NCBI GenBank assembly: GCA_023387335.1
Contig: JAEWIF010000010.1
Location: 1-34,528, forward strand
Source: Pseudomonadota bacterium
Lineage (GTDB): Bacteria; Pseudomonadota; Gammaproteobacteria; Burkholderiales; Burkholderiaceae_C
Reading direction: 5' to 3'
DNA length: 34,528 nucleotides
Positions 15,911 to 24,481 of this stretch are shown here, in pieces. A model generated the notes under the pieces. That model had not been told where the DNA came from and searched no databases. It saw nothing but the letters and a program-made list of their open reading frames with translations. The number at the start of each line of letters is the position of its first letter. Position 1 is the first letter of the stretch. Both the position numbers and the translations under genes were made by a program.

Positions 15911-17631
15911 CAGGCGTCTCCGTTCGCGGCCAGGGCGCGCGCCACGGCCTGGATCACGGCCGCGTCCACGCTCTCGCCGGTGGCGGCCACGTAGCTGTCG
16001 GGCCGCACCAGCGCCCAGGCATGGCCGAACACGTGGCAGGCCCCCTGCAGGTGGCCCTCGGGGTCGCGCACGTGCTCCAGCGCGCCGGGCCGGTCGCTGG
16101 GGCCCAGCACCTGCACGCAGCGCAGCGGCGCGGCCTGGACCAGCTCGCGCAGCCGCGCCAGGCCGGCACGGCCGGGGTCGCCGAACACCAGCAGCAGCAG
16201 CCGGCCGTCGGCCCATTGCAGCAGCTCGTTGACCACGCCGCGCGTGCCGTCGGGCCACTGGAAGGCGACGTTCTGCACCGACTGGCCGCCGGTCTTCTCG
16301 CAGACGCTGGAGCGCGTGTACGGGTTGGCGATGGCCATGCGGCCGGTGTTGACCAGCTGGCGAGCGAACGGGTACTGCTTGGCCAACCCGACGGCGGCGG
16401 TGCGGAAGACCTTCTCGATGCCGTCGGCCGGCCGCAGGAAACGCGCGGTGCGGTTGGTGACCAGCACGTTCTGCTGGGCCGCCTCGTGGCGCTCCTCGTG
16501 GTAGCTGTCCAGCAGCGCCTCGGGCGCCCGGCCCTTCTGCACCGCGGCCAGCTTCCAGGCCAGGTTGTCGGCGTCGGCCACGCCGGTGTTGCCGCCGCGC
16601 GCACCGAACGGGCTGACCACCTTGGCCGCGTCGCCCACGAAATAGAGGCGGCCGTGCCGCATCGCGTCCACGCATTCGCTGCGGTAGGCGTACGGTCCGA
16701 CCCAGACGATCTCGACCTCGCAATCGGGACCGAACTGGCGGCGCAGGCGCTCGCGCACCACCTCCTCGCGGCTGACCTCCTCGGGGTCGCAGTTGGGCGC
16801 CATCTGGTAGTCGATGCGCCACACGTCGTCGCCCATCAGGTGCTGCCAGACCGCCCGGTTCTCGTTGAACGGCGCCTCGATCCAGGTGTGGCGCTCCACC
16901 GGCGGATGCTTGGAGAAGCGCACGTCGGCGATGCACCAGCGGTCGTCGCCCTTGCGCGCCGTGACCGCGGCGCCCGCCCACTGGCGGAACGGGCTGCGCG
17001 AGCCGCTGGCGTCGATCACGTGCGCGGCGCGGATCCTGTAGTCGCCGGCCGGCGTGGTGACCGACAGCGTGGCGCCGTTCGCGTCCTGCTCGAAGCCGGT
17101 GACGCGGTTCATCCAGCGCAGCTCCACGCCGCGCAGCTCCTGGATGCGCTCGACCAGGTAGCCCTCGATGTAGAACTGCTGGATGTTGATGAAGGGCGGC
17201 TGGGTCGAGAGGTTGTAGGCGCTCTGCTGCCTGAGGTCGAACGAGTACACCTCGTCCTTGCCGGCGAAGGTGCGGCCCACGCTCCACTGGATGCCCTTGC
17301 GGGCGATGCGTTCGTAGACGCCCAGGCGGTGGAAGATCTCCAGCGACTTCTGCGTGTAGCAGATGCCGCGCGAGGAGGCGCCCTTGACGCCCACGGTGTT
17401 GTCCTCGTCCAGCACGACCGCGGGGACGCCGTAGGTCGCCAGCGCGCAGGCGGCCGTCAGCCCGGCCAGGCCCGCGCCGACGATGACGATGGGGTGTTCG
17501 CCCGTGCGGCCCTCGAGCAGCTCGGCGGGCGCGGTGAACGGGTACTCGGGGAGCTGGTAGCCGCGGCCCTGGGTGAACTCGTAGCCGTTGCTGAACGTGG
17601 TGTCGGCGTAGCCGGTGCGCAACTCGTCCAT
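15910..17631 (-). CDS. FAD-dependent aromatic-ring monooxygenase (MhpA/PHBH-like)
   Basis: This is a 573-residue flavoprotein monooxygenase. An FAD-binding GxGxxG lies near residue 50 (IVIVGAGLAGLTAACALA), with the downstream FAD motif LYFVGDAAKVVSPFGARGGN and a thioredoxin-like C-terminal domain. The fold matches class A hydroxylases (PF01494) that use NAD(P)H and O2 to hydroxylate phenolic substrates. The start at MDELRTGY is 2 nt after the VOC stop, and the C-terminus is coupled to DUF2783. Together with the VOC protein this looks like a small aromatic-degradation cassette, with hydroxylation followed by a metal-dependent step. The substrate is unknown. No transporter or downstream meta-cleavage hydrolase is in the window. 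Confidence 0.9.
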   Translation of the reverse strand: MDELRTGYADTTFSNGYEFTQGRGYQLPEYPFTAPAELLEGRTGEHPIVIVGAGLAGLTAACALATYGVPAVVLDEDNTVGVKGASSRGICYTQKSLEIFHRLGVYERIARKGIQWSVGRTFAGKDEVYSFDLRQQSAYNLSTQPPFINIQQFYIEGYLVERIQELRGVELRWMNRVTGFEQDANGATLSVTTPAGDYRIRAAHVIDASGSRSPFRQWAGAAVTARKGDDRWCIADVRFSKHPPVERHTWIEAPFNENRAVWQHLMGDDVWRIDYQMAPNCDPEEVSREEVVRERLRRQFGPDCEVEIVWVGPYAYRSECVDAMRHGRLYFVGDAAKVVSPFGARGGNTGVADADNLAWKLAAVQKGRAPEALLDSYHEERHEAAQQNVLVTNRTARFLRPADGIEKVFRTAAVGLAKQYPFARQLVNTGRMAIANPYTRSSVCEKTGGQSVQNVAFQWPDGTRGVVNELLQWADGRLLLLVFGDPGRAGLARLRELVQAAPLRCVQVLGPSDRPGALEHVRDPEGHLQGACHVFGHAWALVRPDSYVAATGESVDAAVIQAVARALAANGDA

Positions 17632-17633
17632 GG

Positions 17634-18251
17634 CTACTTCTTGGAGTACTCCGGGCGGTCGTTCTGCTGCGGCTTGAGCGGCTGCGCGGCCTTGCCCTCG
17701 GCCCGTTCGCGGCGCCACTGCTCCTTGCGCGCCGTCCACTCGTCCAGGCGGGCGTGGGCGGTCTTGCTCTCCTGCAGCATCTGGAACTCATCGGCCAGCT
17801 GGGCCGTGAGCTCGAGCCGCACGCCGTTCGGGTCGAAGAAGTAGATGCTGTGGAAGATGTGGTGGTCGGTGATGCCCAGCACCTCGACGCCGTGCGCCTC
17901 CAGCCGCGCCTTCATGTCCTTGAGCGCCTGCATGGAGTCGACGCGGAAGGAGATGTGGTTGACCCACTTGGGCGTGTTGGGAGAGGGCTCGCAGGCCTGG
18001 TCGTCGCCCAGGTCGAAGAAGGCGATGAACGAGCCGTCCTGCAGGCGGAAGAAGAAGTGCGTGTACGGGCAGTACTCGCCGGTGCTGGGCACGTGGTCGC
18101 TCTGGATGATGTGGTAGAGCGGCAGGCCCAGGATGTCCTCGTAGAAGTGGCGGGTTTCCTCGGCGTCGCGTGCGCGGTAGGCGTAATGGTGGAGCTGCTG
18201 GATCGGCGCGGGGGCGGGCAGGGCGCCCGCGTCCTTCAGAACGGCGGCCAT
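17634..18251 (-). CDS. VOC-superfamily protein (extradiol dioxygenase/glyoxalase-like)
   Basis: The 205-residue protein has paired beta-alpha-beta-beta-beta modules. Possible metal ligands are His21 or His22 (QQLHHYAYRA), the His in WVNHISFRVD and the Glu in NGVRLELTAQ, matching the His-His-Glu set of type I extradiol dioxygenases. The single-VOC-unit length with a charged C-terminal tail (about residues 160-205) differs from classical two-domain dioxygenases, so ring-cleavage activity is uncertain. It is the first gene of the hydroxylase operon. An AGGAGA ribosome site precedes the ATG, and an operator-like palindrome and -10 box lie just upstream. Confidence 0.85.
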   Translation of the reverse strand: MAAVLKDAGALPAPAPIQQLHHYAYRARDAEETRHFYEDILGLPLYHIIQSDHVPSTGEYCPYTHFFFRLQDGSFIAFFDLGDDQACEPSPNTPKWVNHISFRVDSMQALKDMKARLEAHGVEVLGITDHHIFHSIYFFDPNGVRLELTAQLADEFQMLQESKTAHARLDEWTARKEQWRRERAEGKAAQPLKPQQNDRPEYSKK

Positions 18252-18271
18252 GAGTCTCTCCTGCGTTCAAC

Positions 18272-18293
18272 AATGCGTAACGCATTTACTATA
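18272..18293 (-). promoter_or_regulatory. Promoter -10 and palindromic operator for the VOC/hydroxylase operon
   Basis: AATGCGT-A-ACGCATT (18272-18286) is a perfect 7-bp inverted repeat with one central base. On the minus strand it lies directly downstream of TATAGT (18293-18288), a good -10 hexamer. The palindrome would therefore cover the transcription start, a classic repressor position, with a leader of about 30 nt. A good -35 hexamer is not evident. Confidence 0.6.
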
Positions 18294-18344
18294 CCGTAAT
18301 GACTCGAGCGGGCGAAGCGCGACGGGGCGCGCCCGCGATGGCGG

Positions 18345-18400
18345 CTATCGGCCCGTTAGTCAAGGTCTATTAGGCCGGATCGCGGCGGCGGCGCTACATT
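18345..18400 (+). promoter_or_regulatory. Possible OxyR-type site and promoter for rubrerythrin operon
   Basis: CTAT at 18345-18348, TTAG at 18356-18359 and CTAT at 18367-18370 fall at exactly the OxyR tetrad spacing (ATAG-N7-CTAT-N7-ATAG-N7-CTAT), with 11 of 12 bases matching in three tetrads. The fourth, outermost tetrad matches poorly (1 of 4). A -10-like TACATT follows at 18395-18400, with a weak -35 region directly after the site, as expected for an activated promoter. This was found by eye, so chance matching is possible. Confidence 0.35.
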
Positions 18401-18472
18401 GGGGCGGTCCTCCGGGCGTGCCCGTCCGAGGCGTCGTTTTCTGATCGATCAACCCGTATAGGAGCAACTCCG

Positions 18473-18895
18473 ATGGCAGCACTGAAAGGGTCCAGGACGG
18501 AAGAGAACCTGAAGGCCGCGTTCGCCGGCGAATCGCAAGCCAACCGGCGCTATCTCTACTTCGCGAACAAGGCGGACGTGGAAGGCCAGAACGACGTGGC
18601 GGCGCTGTTCCGTTCCACGGCCGAGGGCGAGACGGGCCACGCGCACGGCCATCTGGAGTGGCTGGAGCAGTGCGGCGACCCCGCGACCGGCCTGCCGATC
18701 GGCGCCACCCGCGACAACCTCAAGGCCGCCGTGGCCGGCGAAACGCACGAGTACACCGACATGTACCCGGGCATGGCCAAGACGGCGCGCGAGGAAGGCT
18801 TCGACGAGGTGGCCGACTGGTTCGAGACGCTGGCCAAGGCCGAGCGCTCGCACGCCAACCGGTACACCAAGGCGCTGAACGAGCTGGTGGACTGA
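18473..18895 (+). CDS. Rubrerythrin-like diiron protein (no rubredoxin domain)
   Basis: The 140-residue four-helix ferritin-like protein has the diiron ligand pattern: Glu in AFAGESQANRRYLYF, Glu and His in EGETGHAHGH, Glu in AVAGETHEYTDMYP, and ExxH in KAERSHANRY. Rubrerythrins reduce peroxide with electrons from a separate redox protein. This one lacks the C-terminal Cys4 rubredoxin domain, so it needs an external donor; the Fe-S protein encoded next is a candidate by context. An AGGAG ribosome site precedes the ATG. It is the first gene of a three-gene set and is followed by a hairpin that could make it more abundant than the genes after it. Confidence 0.92.
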   Translation: MAALKGSRTEENLKAAFAGESQANRRYLYFANKADVEGQNDVAALFRSTAEGETGHAHGHLEWLEQCGDPATGLPIGATRDNLKAAVAGETHEYTDMYPGMAKTAREEGFDEVADWFETLAKAERSHANRYTKALNELVD

Positions 18896-18905
18896 ACTGA
18901 ATGCC

Positions 18906-18925
18906 GCGGCCCCCTCGGGGGCCGC
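18906..18925 (+). other. Intercistronic hairpin after rubrerythrin
   Basis: A perfect 8-bp stem GCGGCCCC (18906-18913) / GGGGCCGC (18918-18925) has the loop CTCG and is followed by TCTCCTTTG. The weak T-content suggests partial termination or RNA stabilisation rather than full termination, since the co-directional Fe-S gene starts 20 nt later. Confidence 0.55.
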
Positions 18926-18944
18926 TCTCCTTTGCGAGGAAAAC

Positions 18945-20291
18945 ATGCCCGCACGCGAAGGCAGCCTCGAGGCGCCCACCCGGCATCCGATCGATTGGCA
19001 GAACCCCGCCTTCTACGACGAGGCGGCCACCTTCCAGGAACTGGAACGCATCTTCGACATCTGCCACGGCTGCCGCCGCTGCGTCAGCCTGTGCGGATCG
19101 TTCCCCACGCTGTTCGACCTCGTCGACGAGGGCAAGACCGGCGAAGTGGACGGGGTGGACAAGCAGGACTACTGGAAGGTCGTCGACCAGTGCTACCTGT
19201 GCGACCTGTGCTACATGACCAAGTGTCCGTACGTGCCGCCGCACGAATGGAACCTCGATTTCCCGCACACCATGCTGCGGGCCAAGGCGATCAAGTACAA
19301 GAAAGGCATCCCGGCCAGCGAAAAGTTCCTCGCTTCGACCGACGTGCACGGCAAGTTCGCGGGCATCCCTGTGGTGGTGCAGGTCGCCAACGCGGTGAAC
19401 CACGCCAAGCCCGCGCGGGCCGCGATGGAGAAGGTCCTGGGCGTGCACCAAGACGCCTGGCTGCCCGACCTGGCCACGCGCAAGTTCCGGTCGGGTGCGC
19501 CCCAGTCGCAGCCCTTCCCGGTGCAGGATGGCACCAAGACCCCCGGCAAGGTGGCGATCTACTCCACCTGCTACATCAACTACAACGAGCCCGGCATCGG
19601 GCACGACCTGCTCAAGGTGCTGGAGCACAACCAAGTGCCCTACGAACTGGTCGAGAAGGAGAAATGCTGCGGGATGCCCAAGCTGGAGCTGGGCGACCTG
19701 GAGGGCGTGGACAAGCTCAAGCAGGCCAACATCCCGGTGCTGGCCCGTTACGCGCGCGAGGGCTGGGCCATCCTGTCGGCCGTGCCCAGCTGCACGCTGA
19801 TGTACAAGCAGGAACTGCCGCTGATGTACCCCGGTGACGCCGACGTGCAGGCGGTGCGCGAGGCGATGTGGGACCCGTTCGAATACCTCTCGGCGCGCCG
19901 GCGCGACGGCCTGCTGAAGACCGACTTCAACCAGCCGCTGGGCAAGGTGAGCTACCACACGCCCTGCCACGGCCGCGTGCAGAACATCGGCAAGCGCACC
20001 GAGGAAATCCTCAAGCTGGTGCCGGGCACGCAGGTCGCCACGCACGAGCGCTGCTCGGGCCATGCCGGCACCTACGGCGTGAAGAAGGCCTACCACCCGA
20101 TGGCGATGAAGATCGGCAAGCCGCTCTTCAAGCGGATGTCGGAACACCCGGCGGGCGGCGCGCCCGACTACATCAGCTCCGACTGCCCGCTGGGCGGGCA
20201 CCACATCGCGCAGGGCTTCGAGGTGAACCAGCTCGGCACGCCGCAGCTGGCGCATCCGCTGAGCCTGGTGCGCAAGGCCTACGGCATCTGA
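18945..20291 (+). CDS. Two-cluster Fe-S protein with CCG-like domains (HdrD/GlpC-like)
   Basis: The 448-residue protein has two N-terminal [4Fe-4S] motifs. The first is CHGCRRCVSLC (Cys40, 43, 46, 50). The second is CYLCDLCYMTKCP (Cys83, 86, 89, 94). Two cysteine-rich domains of heterodisulfide-reductase type follow: the first has KCCGMPKLELG and the second YHTPCHGR plus RCSGHAGTYG, where the usual CCG is CSG. The layout resembles GlpC and HdrD, which pass electrons between membrane or flavin donors and an acceptor. Its fixed company with rubrerythrin and DUF3501 suggests it is the electron donor for peroxide reduction (inference). The gene begins 49 nt after rubrerythrin and ends 2 nt before DUF3501. 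Confidence 0.9.
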   Translation: MPAREGSLEAPTRHPIDWQNPAFYDEAATFQELERIFDICHGCRRCVSLCGSFPTLFDLVDEGKTGEVDGVDKQDYWKVVDQCYLCDLCYMTKCPYVPPHEWNLDFPHTMLRAKAIKYKKGIPASEKFLASTDVHGKFAGIPVVVQVANAVNHAKPARAAMEKVLGVHQDAWLPDLATRKFRSGAPQSQPFPVQDGTKTPGKVAIYSTCYINYNEPGIGHDLLKVLEHNQVPYELVEKEKCCGMPKLELGDLEGVDKLKQANIPVLARYAREGWAILSAVPSCTLMYKQELPLMYPGDADVQAVREAMWDPFEYLSARRRDGLLKTDFNQPLGKVSYHTPCHGRVQNIGKRTEEILKLVPGTQVATHERCSGHAGTYGVKKAYHPMAMKIGKPLFKRMSEHPAGGAPDYISSDCPLGGHHIAQGFEVNQLGTPQLAHPLSLVRKAYGI

Positions 20292-20293
20292 AC

Positions 20294-20884
20294 ATGCAAC
20301 TGACCGGCAAGATCACCCGCGACAGCCTGATGACGCTGGAGGCCTACGCCAGATGGCGCAAGGCCCACAAGCCCGACGTCATCGCCCACCGCAAGCTGCG
20401 CACGGTGCACCTGGGCGAGCACCTCACGGTGCAGTTCGAGAGCGAGACGAGCATCCGCTACCAGATCCAGGAGATGCTGCGGCTCGAGAAGATCTTCGAG
20501 GAAGAGGGCATCGAGGCCGAGATCGAGGCCTATGCGCCGCTGGTGCCCGATGGCGCCAACTGGAAGGCCACGATGCTGATCGAGTACCCCGACGTCAACG
20601 AGCGCAAGCGCGAGCTGGCCCGGCTGATCGGCGTGGAGGACCGGATGTTCGTCGAGGTGGAAGGCCACCCGCGCATCCACGCCATCGCCGACGAGGACCT
20701 CGACCGCGAGAACGACGAGAAGACCTCGGCCGTGCACTTCCTGCGGTTCGAATTCCCGCCCGCGGCGGTGCAGGCGGTGAAGGCCGGCGCGGCGGTCAAG
20801 CTGGGGTGCGACCACCGCAACTACCCGGCGCACCTGGCGATTCCGCCGGAGACGCTGGCCTCGCTGGCCGGCGACCTCAGGTAG
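20294..20884 (+). CDS. DUF3501 family protein
   Basis: The 196-residue soluble protein has no signal or membrane segment and contains KLRTVHLGEHLTVQFESE, YQIQEMLRLEKIFEEEGI and VKLGCDHRNYPAH near the C-terminus. I recognise it as DUF3501, a family of unknown function usually encoded with rubrerythrin and the HdrD-like Fe-S protein. It is rich in Glu, with a single conserved-looking Cys-Asp-His near residue 178, which could bind metal (speculative). It starts 2 nt after the Fe-S gene stop, so co-translation is likely. Its stop overlaps the end of ugpQ on the opposite strand by 8 nt. Confidence 0.85.
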   Translation: MQLTGKITRDSLMTLEAYARWRKAHKPDVIAHRKLRTVHLGEHLTVQFESETSIRYQIQEMLRLEKIFEEEGIEAEIEAYAPLVPDGANWKATMLIEYPDVNERKRELARLIGVEDRMFVEVEGHPRIHAIADEDLDRENDEKTSAVHFLRFEFPPAAVQAVKAGAAVKLGCDHRNYPAHLAIPPETLASLAGDLR

Positions 20885-21610
20885 GCGCGAAGAGTTCCAC
20901 GCGGTCGGTGATGACCGCGTCGGTGCCCAGCGCCAGCAGCCGCTGCGCGGCCCAGTCGTCGTTGACCGTGTAGCTCAGGCAGCGCAGGCCGGCGTCCTTG
21001 GCCTTGCGCACGAGCGCGGCGTCCCACAGCGCGTGGTTGCAGACCAGGGCCACGCACTGCAGCCTGGTCGCGTGCTCGAACCAGCCGTCCCACAGCGTGT
21101 CCAGCAGCAGGCCGCGCGGCAGCTGGGGAGCCGCCTGCATCGCGCCCAGCAGCGATTCGGGGCGGAACGAGGTCAGCAGCGGCGGGGTGCGGCCGGCGAA
21201 CAGGCGCGCGGCCTGCGCGGCCACCACTTCGCCGGTGCGCTGCTCGAGGCCCGGCGTGGGCTTGATCTCGATGTTGAGGAAGTGGTCGTTGGCGATGCAG
21301 AAGCGCGCCAGGCTCTCCAGCGTGGGCAGCGGCTCGCCGGCGTAGGCGCGCGAATGCCAGCCGCCGGCATCGAGTTGCGAGAGCTCGCTCCAGCTGCGAT
21401 CGCCGCCGATGCCCGTGCCGTTGGTGGTGCGGTCGAGCGTGGCGTCGTGCATCAGGAACACCACGCCATCCGCCGACAGCTTGGCGTCGCACTCGAACAT
21501 GCGGTAGCCGTGCTGCGCGCCCAGGCGAAAGGCCGCCAGGGTGTTCTCGGGCGCCAGCTTGCCGGCGCCGCGGTGGGCGACCCAGCGCGGATAGGGCCAG
21601 GCGGCAGCGC

Positions 21611-21614
<4 letters not shown>
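20877..21614 (-). CDS. ugpQ: Glycerophosphodiester phosphodiesterase
   Basis: The 245-residue cytoplasmic enzyme hydrolyses glycerophosphodiesters to sn-glycerol-3-phosphate and an alcohol. GDPD motifs are present: VAHRGAGKLAPENTLAAF at the N-terminus (HR and ENT), FECDAKLSADGVVFLMHDATLDRTTNG with the metal and catalytic E, D and H residues, NIEIKP, and the C-terminal SYTVND. No signal peptide is seen, in line with action on imported diesters. It is the last gene of the ugp operon and overlaps ugpC by 4 nt (ATGA). Confidence 0.94.
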
Positions 21615-22621
<1,007 letters not shown>

Positions 22622-22624
22622 GCT

Positions 22625-23479
22625 TTATTTCTCAGTGTCGACGAGGCCCTTGACGAACCATTTCTGCATCAGGATCACGACCACGGCCGGCGGCAGCATG
22701 GCCAGGATGGCGGTGGCCATCACCACGTTCCACTCGATGTAGACCTCGCCGAAGATCAGCCGCTTGATGCCCATCACGATCGGGTACATGCGCTCGTCGG
22801 TGGTCACCAGCAGCGGCCACAGGTACTGGTTCCAGCCGTAGATGAACTGGATGACGAACAGCGCCGCCATCGAGGTCTTGGACAGCGGCAGCAGCACGTC
22901 CTTGAAGAACCGCATCGGGCCGGCGCCGTCGATGCGCGCGGCTTCCACCAGCTCGTCGGGCACCGTCAGGAAGAACTGGCGGAACAGGAAGGTGGCGGTG
23001 GCCGACGCGATCAGCGGCACCGTCAGGCCGGCCATGGAGTTGAGCATCCTGAGGTCGGACACCACTTCGTAGGTCGGGCCGATGCGCACCTCCACCGGCA
23101 GCATCAGGGTGACGAACACCATCCAGAACACGATGCCCTTGGCCGGGAACCGGAAGTAGACGATGGCGAAGGCCGAGAGCAGCGAGATGGCGATCTTGCC
23201 GATGGCGATGATCAGCGCGCTGGCCAGCGAGATGCCCATCATCGGCAGGGCGGGCGCGACGGTGGCGCCGGCCTCGGTCTTGCCGCCGAACAGGGCGAAG
23301 CTGTAGCTCTCGAAGAAGTTGTTCCCGGGCAGCAGCGAGATCGGGTTGGCGGTGGAGATCTGCTGCGCGGTCTGCGTCGAGCCGACGAAGGTGACGTAGA
23401 TCGGGAAGAAGATGACCACGACCCCGATGATCAGGATCAGGTGGGAGAAGAAGTCGAGGATGGGGCGACGCTCGATCAT
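22625..23479 (-). CDS. ugpE: sn-Glycerol-3-phosphate ABC transporter permease
   Basis: The 284-residue inner-membrane protein has about six membrane segments, starting with FFSHLILIIGVVVIFFPIYV. The EAA loop that contacts the ATPase is visible: LVEAARIDGAGPMRFFKDVLLPLS. Its length matches UgpE. An SD-like GA-rich stretch overlaps the end of ugpA, and the intergenic gap is one base. It pairs with UgpA to form the channel. Confidence 0.94.
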   Translation of the reverse strand: MIERRPILDFFSHLILIIGVVVIFFPIYVTFVGSTQTAQQISTANPISLLPGNNFFESYSFALFGGKTEAGATVAPALPMMGISLASALIIAIGKIAISLLSAFAIVYFRFPAKGIVFWMVFVTLMLPVEVRIGPTYEVVSDLRMLNSMAGLTVPLIASATATFLFRQFFLTVPDELVEAARIDGAGPMRFFKDVLLPLSKTSMAALFVIQFIYGWNQYLWPLLVTTDERMYPIVMGIKRLIFGEVYIEWNVVMATAILAMLPPAVVVILMQKWFVKGLVDTEK

Positions 23480-23480
23480 G

Positions 23481-24362
23481 TCAGTAATGCACCTTCTTCT
23501 CGACGAAGCGGAACTGAACCACGGTGAGGGCGACGACGATCAGCATCAGCACCACCGATTGCGCGGCCGAGCCGTTGATGTCCATCGCCTTGAAGCCGTC
23601 GTAGTAGACCTTGTAGACCAGGATCGAGGTCTCCTTGCCGGGACCGCCGTGGGTGGCGGCGTCCACGATCGCGAAGGTCTCGAAGAACGAATAGATGATG
23701 TTGATCACCAGCAGGAAGAACGTGGTGGGCGACAGCAGCGGGAACACGATGGACCAGAACCGCTTCCAGGGCGAGGCGCCGTCGATGGTGGCGGCCTCGA
23801 TCAGCGACTGCGGGATGGACTGCAGGCCGGCCAGGAAGAACAGGAAGTTGTAGGAGATGTGCTTCCAGATCGCCGCCATCACAATCAGCGCCATCGCGTG
23901 GTTGGCGTTGAGCAGGTGGTTCCAGTCATAGCCCATCTCGATCAGCGCGTAGCGGATGACGCCATAGGGCGACGCGAACATCATCAGCCACAGCACGCCG
24001 GCCACCACGGGCGCGACCGCATAGGGCCAGATCAGCAGCGTCTTGTAGATGCCGGCGGCGCGCACCACGCGGTTGGCCATCACGGCCAGCAGCAGCGAGA
24101 TGGCCAAGCCGCCGACCGCCACCAGCACCGAGAAGATGGCGGTGATGCGGAACGAGTCCAGGTAGCTCGGATCGTCGAACAGGCGCTGGAAGTTCTCCAG
24201 GCCGACGAACACGCTGCTGGCCCCGAAGGCGTCCTGCTGCAGCACGCTCTGGTAGAGCGCCTGGCCCGCCGGCCAGAAGAAGAACACCAGGATGATGGCC
24301 ATCTGGGGCGCGATGAGCACCCACGGCAGCCACGCCGACTTGAACAGAACCCGCTTCTCCAT
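23481..24362 (-). CDS. ugpA: sn-Glycerol-3-phosphate ABC transporter permease
   Basis: The 293-residue inner-membrane permease starts with WLPWVLIAPQMAIILVFFFW as first membrane segment. The EAA loop is LIEAATIDGASPWKRFWSIV, with FPLLSPTTFF after it. It is preceded by a 119-nt gap holding a repeat hairpin and a terminator-like stem-loop that separate it from ugpB. Gene order B-A-E-C-Q is the full ugp set. Confidence 0.94.
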   Translation of the reverse strand: MEKRVLFKSAWLPWVLIAPQMAIILVFFFWPAGQALYQSVLQQDAFGASSVFVGLENFQRLFDDPSYLDSFRITAIFSVLVAVGGLAISLLLAVMANRVVRAAGIYKTLLIWPYAVAPVVAGVLWLMMFASPYGVIRYALIEMGYDWNHLLNANHAMALIVMAAIWKHISYNFLFFLAGLQSIPQSLIEAATIDGASPWKRFWSIVFPLLSPTTFFLLVINIIYSFFETFAIVDAATHGGPGKETSILVYKVYYDGFKAMDINGSAAQSVVLMLIVVALTVVQFRFVEKKVHY

Positions 24363-24398
24363 GGGTGGCTATTGTCTCTGAACTGTTGAGTTGATCCG

Positions 24399-24422
24399 TC
24401 ATTCCCGCGCAGGCGGGAATCC
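24399..24422. repeat. Dispersed GTCATTCCCGC hairpin element, copy 2
   Basis: A perfect inverted repeat ATTCCCGC (24401-24408) / GCGGGAAT (24413-24420) with a 4-nt loop is preceded by CCGTC. It is closely related to the element at 7651-7676. It lies in the ugpB-ugpA gap, next to a separate terminator-like hairpin. Confidence 0.75.
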
Positions 24423-24440
24423 GGTGCTTCCATAAAGAGA

Positions 24441-24462
24441 AAGCCCCGCGGCTGCGGGGCTT
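24441..24462 (-). terminator. Terminator/attenuator hairpin between ugpB and ugpA
   Basis: A perfect 9-bp GC-rich stem AAGCCCCGC / GCGGGGCTT has a 4-nt loop. Read on the minus strand it is followed by TCTCTTTATGG, which is moderately T-rich. It lies directly after the ugpB stop. Partial read-through would give excess binding protein over the membrane components, as is common for ABC importers. Confidence 0.7.
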
Positions 24463-24481
24463 CCTCGACGCCCTGGCGGGA

